Part shown: positions 58,551 through 64,000 of the stretch, in pieces | How the letters are laid out: every line of letters starts with the position of its first letter | How positions within the stretch are numbered: position 1 is the first letter of the stretch | Assembly (NCBI GenBank): GCA_030063045.1 | Contig: JAQSEB010000037.1 | Location: 2,108,001 to 2,172,000, forward strand | Direction of reading: 5' to 3' | DNA from: Pratylenchus scribneri | Taxonomy: Eukaryota; Nematoda; Chromadorea; Rhabditida; Pratylenchidae | DNA: 64,000 bases | The notes under the pieces: model-generated | Seen by the model: the letters and a program-made list of their open reading frames with translations, nothing else | Databases searched by the model: none | Told to the model about the DNA's origin: nothing | Translations under genes and position numbers: made by a program

Positions 58551-59224
58551 ATTTTTGGTTAAAATTTGCCAATATTTTTAATAAAATAAGCTGTCGATAA
58601 ATAGAATGAGTAATTTCTGAAAAATAAAAAAAGTAATTTCCGAAAAATAAAAAAAAGGTAAAATGAAAATGGAAGTGGATGATGAAATGAATGCTTGTAC
58701 ATTAAATAATAACAAACTATCTACCTATGTGATTACTGATTGATGATATGGCGAATGAAAATTCATAGTTCTCTTCTAGCGATTCGAGTTCCCATTTTCG
58801 AAGTAAATCAGAATTCGAAATCGGAAGTCAGACCGAACGAACCGATTAAAAAGTAAAAACACGAGCGAGCACGACATATTATTTCTCATGCATGATTTTT
58901 CCGATTCTGCATTCTGTACCGAACCGATCGATAACGCTTCTCTTCTCCTCCGACGCTATTTCCGAGATTCATTTACATTTCCGAATTAAATTTTCTAAAG
59001 TCACGCAATAGTTTCTGAAAATGTTACTCTGATCTTCTCAGTCCTTATTAGTCAACTCATTATCATTAGTCATTCATTAATCTACCCTAGGATCCCTAAA
59101 TTAGTATCATTTTAAATCCCCAGCTCAAGGAACATATACTAAACAATGAGATTTTTAGATATTCTAAAACCCATCTATAAATAACCAAATCAATCAGCAA
59201 TTATTTACTTAAATTGAATCTGAA
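58551..59224. other. Divergent intergenic region
   Basis: Between the RS/RG gene (minus) and a small plus-strand gene. No gene seen. Could contain both promoters. Confidence 0.4.
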
Positions 59225-59571
59225 ATGGATAACAACGAACAAAAAATTGGAATTGAAGAAAATTGTGGCAAAGGAATTATTGGAACTACAAATCAAAATG
59301 TGGAAGGAATGCAGGAATTAACGGAGGAAATGGTCAGTTTATATTCAAAGTAATTCAATCAATTTAGTCATCTGCTTCGATCAACAAAAATGCAACCGAG
59401 GAAATTGAGAACAAGGAACAGAAATCCATCAAGAAAAGGCTTGAAAAATATTCATCAAATTCTACTAATTTATGTTTTTATTTAAGACTTAGATTCGGTG
59501 GTTGGTTGCCTGATTGTTTGAATGCAAGATTCTTGATAAACTATAAACACCCAAAATCACCTTTAGAGAGT
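59225..59571 (+). CDS. Small hypothetical protein
   Basis: Start MDNNEQKIGIEENCGKG. Exon 1 59225-59332, then from 59369 (SSASINKNATEEIENKEQKS). Reading on needs either straight translation or a GC-AG intron (AAAAG|GCTTGA to TTTAAG|A) that would join KKRLRFGGWLPDC. The 3' end is unclear. No family recognised. Confidence 0.3.
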
Positions 59572-59867
59572 GAGTTTCAATTTTTGACGAGGTGGAATTC
59601 ATCATAACGGAAAAGTACCTTAAAAACCCATCCATAGGAAAAATGTCATAATTTTGCACATAATTTTATTTAAATAAACAAAACATGAATGGCATTTGAA
59701 AATTAATTTATTTTTCAATACATATATATTCAATGATTTTTATTGTGCATTCTGATAATAAAAGACAATAATAAAAAAATGGGCGGGATGGATGGAAATG
59801 AATGAATGATGGAGAAAAAAAACTAATTAATAATAATCAAATTTGAGGATACACACAAAATCATTCG

Positions 59868-60732
59868 TCAGATAATTGCACACCGTCGACGCCTCTTTGG
59901 CCGATCCTTGTGTTTTTCCTACAGGGGAATTAGATTATTTTTAAATGAATATTTATTTATTAAAAACCTTATGCTTCCTGATTTCACGAACAAGAGCCTG
60001 TGAAGAGAATTGGGTAGTAATTATTTATTTATTGTCAATAAATATTTACATGGAATGCTTCATCCACGTGCTTCCGGGTTTTAGCACTGGTCTCGATGAA
60101 TGGAATGCCAAAGGAACGGGCCAATTCCTGGATTGACCGTTGCTCAATGGAACGTTGCTGCAAATCGCATTTGTTACCGACCAAAACCATTGGAACCTGA
60201 AGAATATAAAAATTAATAAATTTTATAATTATATTTTAATTTTAACCTCATCGCTGTCCTTGACCCGTCTGATTTGTTCGCGATAGGCGTGGATGTTTTC
60301 GAATGATTTGTACTCATTGAGGGCAAAAACGAGCAAGAAGCCTTCTCCGGTCCGCATATATTGATCCCGCATTGCCGAATATTCCTCTTGGCCAGCTGTG
60401 TCCAAAATGTCCAGTAGGCAAGTTTCGCCGTCGATGAGCACCTTAAAAAATATGAATTCGTTGAATTTATATCAATTTTTAATGGTCGAATTCATTAGAT
60501 TTTTATTTTGTAACCCAAATTAAGAATAATTTGTTTAAATTGAATTTAAACCTGTTTCCTATAGCTGTCCTCAATGGTTGGATCATATTCTTCGATGAAT
60601 TGTCCCTGGATTAATTGGATGGTCAATGCCTAAACAAAGAAAAATTTAGCAAAATTTGTATAAAACAAATCAATAATTTACCGATTTTCCAACGCCACCA
60701 TCGCCGACCACAACCAACTGGAATAATGCCAT
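59868..60732 (-). CDS. let-60: Ras GTPase (LET-60/H-K-N-Ras type), 183 aa
   Basis: Exons 60732-60682, 60629-60552, 60441-60247, 60196-60050, 59997-59968, 59918-59868; 552 nt. P-loop GDGGVGKS, switch [15 protein letters not shown], switch [26 protein letters not shown], a basic tail (KDRPKRRRR) and the CAAX box CAII for prenylation. Glycines at positions equivalent to 12 and 13 are present, and Gln61 is present. N-terminus reads [10 protein letters not shown] rather than MTEYKLVVVG. Signals downstream of receptor tyrosine kinases to Raf/MAPK at the plasma membrane. Confidence 0.96.
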
Positions 60733-62376
60733 TTTGAGAAGAATGTTTTTTTAACAAACCTTATATTCGGTCATTCAATCAATAATAAAAAATAAATGCA
60801 CAACAATAATTTGTGGGATGTCTCAAGGAAAAAATGTAGAATGGTCAAAAGAAAGAATAGTAGTTTTTGCGCCACTGGTGAAATGCAAAAAAATTTTTAA
60901 TTGAACTTCTAAAAAAGTTAATAAAATAAGCCATTTTTAATGGAATTTTTTCGTAAAAAGTTAAATAAAGTAAATCATTATTCATCACATCATTTATAAT
61001 GGAGTGGAGACTGGATATGGAGAATGTCATGTTGGTCGATTGGATTTCGGATTTGGGAGTGGGAGATTTTAGTCAATTGCATTTCATTAAATTGGCAAAT
61101 TGTAATTTTTATACGATATTTTTTATCCATAAAATGCCATTTATAGTTTCTACATTACAGCATAAAAAAATGAAATTATCAATTTTTTAACACAAAACTC
61201 ATATGACATTCTTCTCGAATAAAAGGTTCCTTATAAAATAGTGGGCAAAGTGATTCATTTTCATTGATGTTTATTGCTTAAATAAATGAGTAATACTCTT
61301 CTACACCTTCAAACAATTTTGTAGCAAAAATATTTAATATTCATGTAAAAATATTTTTTTCTAATTTTTAGTTTGGGGGTTTTTTTTAAATAAAGTTGTT
61401 TAAGTTGCTTGATTAAGCCAGAAAATTGCTTAATTTTTATAATTGGAAAGAATCCAAAATTAACCAGTAAAAATTCATAATATCGATGAATTTTCATTTT
61501 TTTTGGAGAAAAAGAAGCGCAAAACTTATGAATGGAGCATCACCGTCGCCCCTATCGTCTTTTGCGCAAGCTGGCTACATTTTACAAAAAAAAAAAATGG
61601 TGACGACCAAAGAGCTAAAAAAGTTTGGAGCCGACCACCAACAACAAATTTGTGCGCAATGGGAGAAAATATATAAGGGGGAATGGAATATAAAACTCGG
61701 TTCGGCAGCAAAAAATGGTGGGATTGGAGCTTGGTATAGGGAAAGGCCAGTCTATGCGAGGCGAGTGGCTGTAGGGAATATGGGACGGGGCCAAGGGCCA
61801 ATGATGAATAATAGGAGCGGAGAAAAAGTGGTTGAATTGTGCTGGGGTGGGGCCTGCTGGGGTGGGGGAAGTCAGCTCACAGGTATGCCTTTTCATGCAA
61901 GAATTTGAATGCTTTGAGAAGATCCTTTCGGCCTAATAAGCCCAAAAGGAAATTTTTCCATTTTGGCCAGGGAAAATTAAAATTTTGCCCAATCATTGGT
62001 AAAAATTCATCATTTGATCTAATTTTCCCCTAAAGGCAGCTCATATGTTTATATGCCCAAAATTCCCTTCCTAAATATTTATGCTTTCCATCTTATCAAA
62101 TTTTCTAGGAAATTTATAATTGGAAGATTAGATCATTCAGGCCCATTGATGGAATTAGAAGAAGGCCAATCATTTTGATGGAATAATTGGAAATCGTTAA
62201 ATTCGGTCTAATTGGCCAAAAATTCAATTAGTTTCATATTTTTGGCCATTTCTTAGCTCAAAAATAATTTTGATTATTTCGCGTCGCTTCCTTTCCATTT
62301 AGAATTTCAAACAAAATTTTAAAAAATCTATAAAGAAAAAATTGAAGGAGTAAAATTCTCCATCCTTCCCCCAAAA
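60733..62376. other. Intergenic between Ras and MAP3K4
   Basis: No gene I can support. A 140-codon frame at 61486-61908 is basic and Gly/Trp-rich without splice or family support; it could overlap a leader region of the downstream gene. Confidence 0.4.
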
Positions 62377-63658
62377 ATGAATGTAAAACGATGCAAAAGT
62401 GTGGATCGAATTGGCCCAAATAGCGGCACTGCCAATTTTGGGGCCAATAAGGGAGGAGGAGGAGGGGGAAGGCAACGATACAAAGGGCGATTCAGCCTTC
62501 AACAACAACCACAACAACAAAATGTTGGCCAACACCAGTCGACAAGTAGCGGTGGATTGACTGGAGGTTATGGACATCCAAAGACGAGAAGACGACGATT
62601 CCAAATGCGACGGAGTCCGCGGAGACATCGATGCGATTTGTTGGATGAATTGGATGTAAAATTTGGAATTTTTTTTGGTGGAATTGGGTTGAAAAACTGT
62701 TTATTTGATACCTAATAAGCCAGATTTACAAATTTAATTGAGGAATATTTTTGAAATTAAATTAGATTGAATGAATTATAGCCAATATCCATCTCTTTTT
62801 TCTCGACATTTTTGCCTTTTGTTTATTAAGGAAATTTGTGCCGAAAATTTCCAATGTCTTGGCTCTACCGATGATCAACAGCATCAAAGTTCATCGCCTC
62901 CAATTCACCGTTCCCCATTTGGGTCATCCTCCTCCGATTTGGACAATTCCCCGTCTATTTTCCCCTCTCGAATTCATCCTGGCCGTCAATCTGTGGCCAT
63001 TGGGGCAAAAAGTGGTCGAGAGGGTGGTTTGGATGTGTTGGAATTTCTTCGGGAGGAAATGGACAAATTTAGGCGAAAAAAGAAATTGCTGGCCAGAAAT
63101 CCTGAATCCGAGGTTTTTCCCAATTTTCTGGCCCAATATTTCTTTCTTCTAAATAGGAAGAACAAAAGCATAAATTTGGCAATGTCCTTTGGCTTCATTT
63201 GAATGCTTATTTTGCTGGAAGGTAATAATGGATGAGAATGGGCCAAAACTATTTTAAAATAGTTTGGATGGGCAATCGAAATATTCTTTTGAATAATTGA
63301 GAAATTCACAGACGAATGGATGCTGGCCACATTCGCCAATCATTGGGCCTTCAGGATCGGACAATAATGAAGCAAAGAGAACAAAAAATGGGCATTTTGG
63401 CCGAAATTTTAGCATTTAAATTTGAATCCACCCTCAACGAAAATGATGAAAATGAAGGGGAATTATATGGCCAAATTTATGGTCATTCTCATGCCACAAT
63501 TCGGAATAAGGCCATTGATGAGGTTTCCAACCTTTTGGAACGATGGGAGGCATTGGCCGAATTATATCCACATTCAATGGCCATGGAAAAGGCGGTGGAA
63601 GCAACATTGCCAAATCAAGGGGAAAGCATATTTCGAAAAGTGGAAACCCTACAGGTTG
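62377..63658 (+). CDS. mtk-1: MAP kinase kinase kinase 4 (MEKK4/MTK-1), N-terminal exons; 3' part outside window
   Basis: Exons 62377-62655, 62831-63112, 63157-63221 and 63312 to about 63658. The first is basic and Gly/Gln-rich (KTRRRRFQMRRSPRRHRCDL). Conserved MAP3K4 text: VLEFLREEMDKFRRKKKLL, then VLWLHLNAYFAGR (compare the W-L-x-L-x-A-x-x-A-G-R of vertebrate MAP3K4), ILAEILAFKFE, GHSHATIRNKA, LLERWEALAELYPHS. Ends CTACAG|GTTGAA, a donor, or reads through to TAA at about 63666. The kinase domain is not in the window. Upstream kinase of p38/JNK pathways. A 5' exon upstream is possible. Confidence 0.75.
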
Positions 63659-63739
63659 AATATTAAAGGAAAATGGCAACTGTATAAATTATAAAATTAA
63701 AATACCAAAGCTTTGCTGTTCCATGTTCCATATTTTTTT

Positions 63740-63810
63740 AATCTGATTTGTTTAATTCCGCCTGGTTAAGAATAATTCCGCCTGTTTAATTCCTCCTATT
63801 CTTATTAGAT
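63740..63810. repeat. Degenerate 24-bp satellite units
   Basis: AATTCCGCCTGGTTAAGAAT and AATTCCGCCTGTTTAATTCC. The rest of 63667-64000 shows no gene; it presumably lies in an intron of the MAP3K4 gene. Confidence 0.5.
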
Positions 63811-64000
63811 TAATTTCGCATCTCTTCTGTATTCTTGTTATAATTTCGGAGGTTCGAAATCGAACAATGAATAGAATAGAATTTGTTGGAACAGGAAAAC
63901 GTTGGTATATATTATGGAAGTTATTTTATAGAAGATGTATGAAAGAATTAGCAAAATGAGTTTTTAAGCTCCATTTAAATGTTTTTACACAGTATATTAT

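Noticed and set aside
61486..61908. 140-codon basic, Gly/Trp-rich frame
   Set aside because: Overlapping frames on both strands, no family match, no intron signals; could be leader sequence at most.

Overview
The window is nuclear DNA of a nematode. Evidence: AT-rich, intron-dense genes; UNC-89 sequence recognisable almost exon by exon; a LET-60-type Ras, a MAP3K4 (MTK-1) homologue, UFD1 and a small heat-shock protein. Introns that begin GC rather than GT are unusually frequent (ten proposed here, mostly AG|GCAAG-like). To my knowledge a high GC-AG frequency has been reported for cyst nematodes such as Globodera, so a plant-parasitic tylenchid is plausible, but this is inference; no species call is made.

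Layout. 1-4204 (+): the last part of the giant muscle gene unc-89 (obscurin/titin family: Ig and FnIII domains), ending in its own stop. 8855-20326 (-): the rest of UNC-89 (kinase PK1, linker, Ig, FnIII, kinase PK2) on the opposite strand with its own start. This split gene lies between the arms of an inverted duplication (about 4964-8400 and 21350-26232) whose arms carry a membrane/F-box-like gene pair and a 24-bp satellite. The kinase gene carries a 24-bp satellite array in one intron and a 2-kb transposon-like insertion that sits between two copies of a short exon sequence and may now act as an intron.

23494-26232 (+): lineage-specific membrane-protein genes. 27153-28111 (-): small heat-shock protein with a heat-shock element. 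28957-29625: doubtful proline-rich membrane ORF. 30294-35854 (+): large casein-kinase-1-like gene with Pro/Gln/His-rich flanks and fold-back elements in its introns. 36110-37155: minisatellite.

A second inverted duplication (about 36110-42750 and 48200-54780) has arms that each carry a secreted helical protein gene and a triple-KH gene with an unrecognised N-terminal module; the left KH copy is frameshifted. The unique centre holds ufd-1, an unrecognised coiled-coil gene and an intron-containing histone H2A, all on the minus strand.

55028-64000: a diverged stand-alone relative of the KH-gene N-terminal module, a palindromic fold-back element, a BCLAF1/THRAP3-like RS/RG-rich gene, a small hypothetical gene, let-60 Ras, and the 5' part of a MAP3K4/MTK-1 gene that runs off the window.

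Two hAT-like elements with 8-bp target duplications are intact at their ends (5281-6120 and 53908-54553); the first interrupts a reading frame. Exon boundaries were assigned by eye from frame continuity and GT/GC-AG borders. Summed exon lengths are multiples of three for the kinase gene, CK1, Ras, H2A, sHSP, both secreted genes and the right KH gene.
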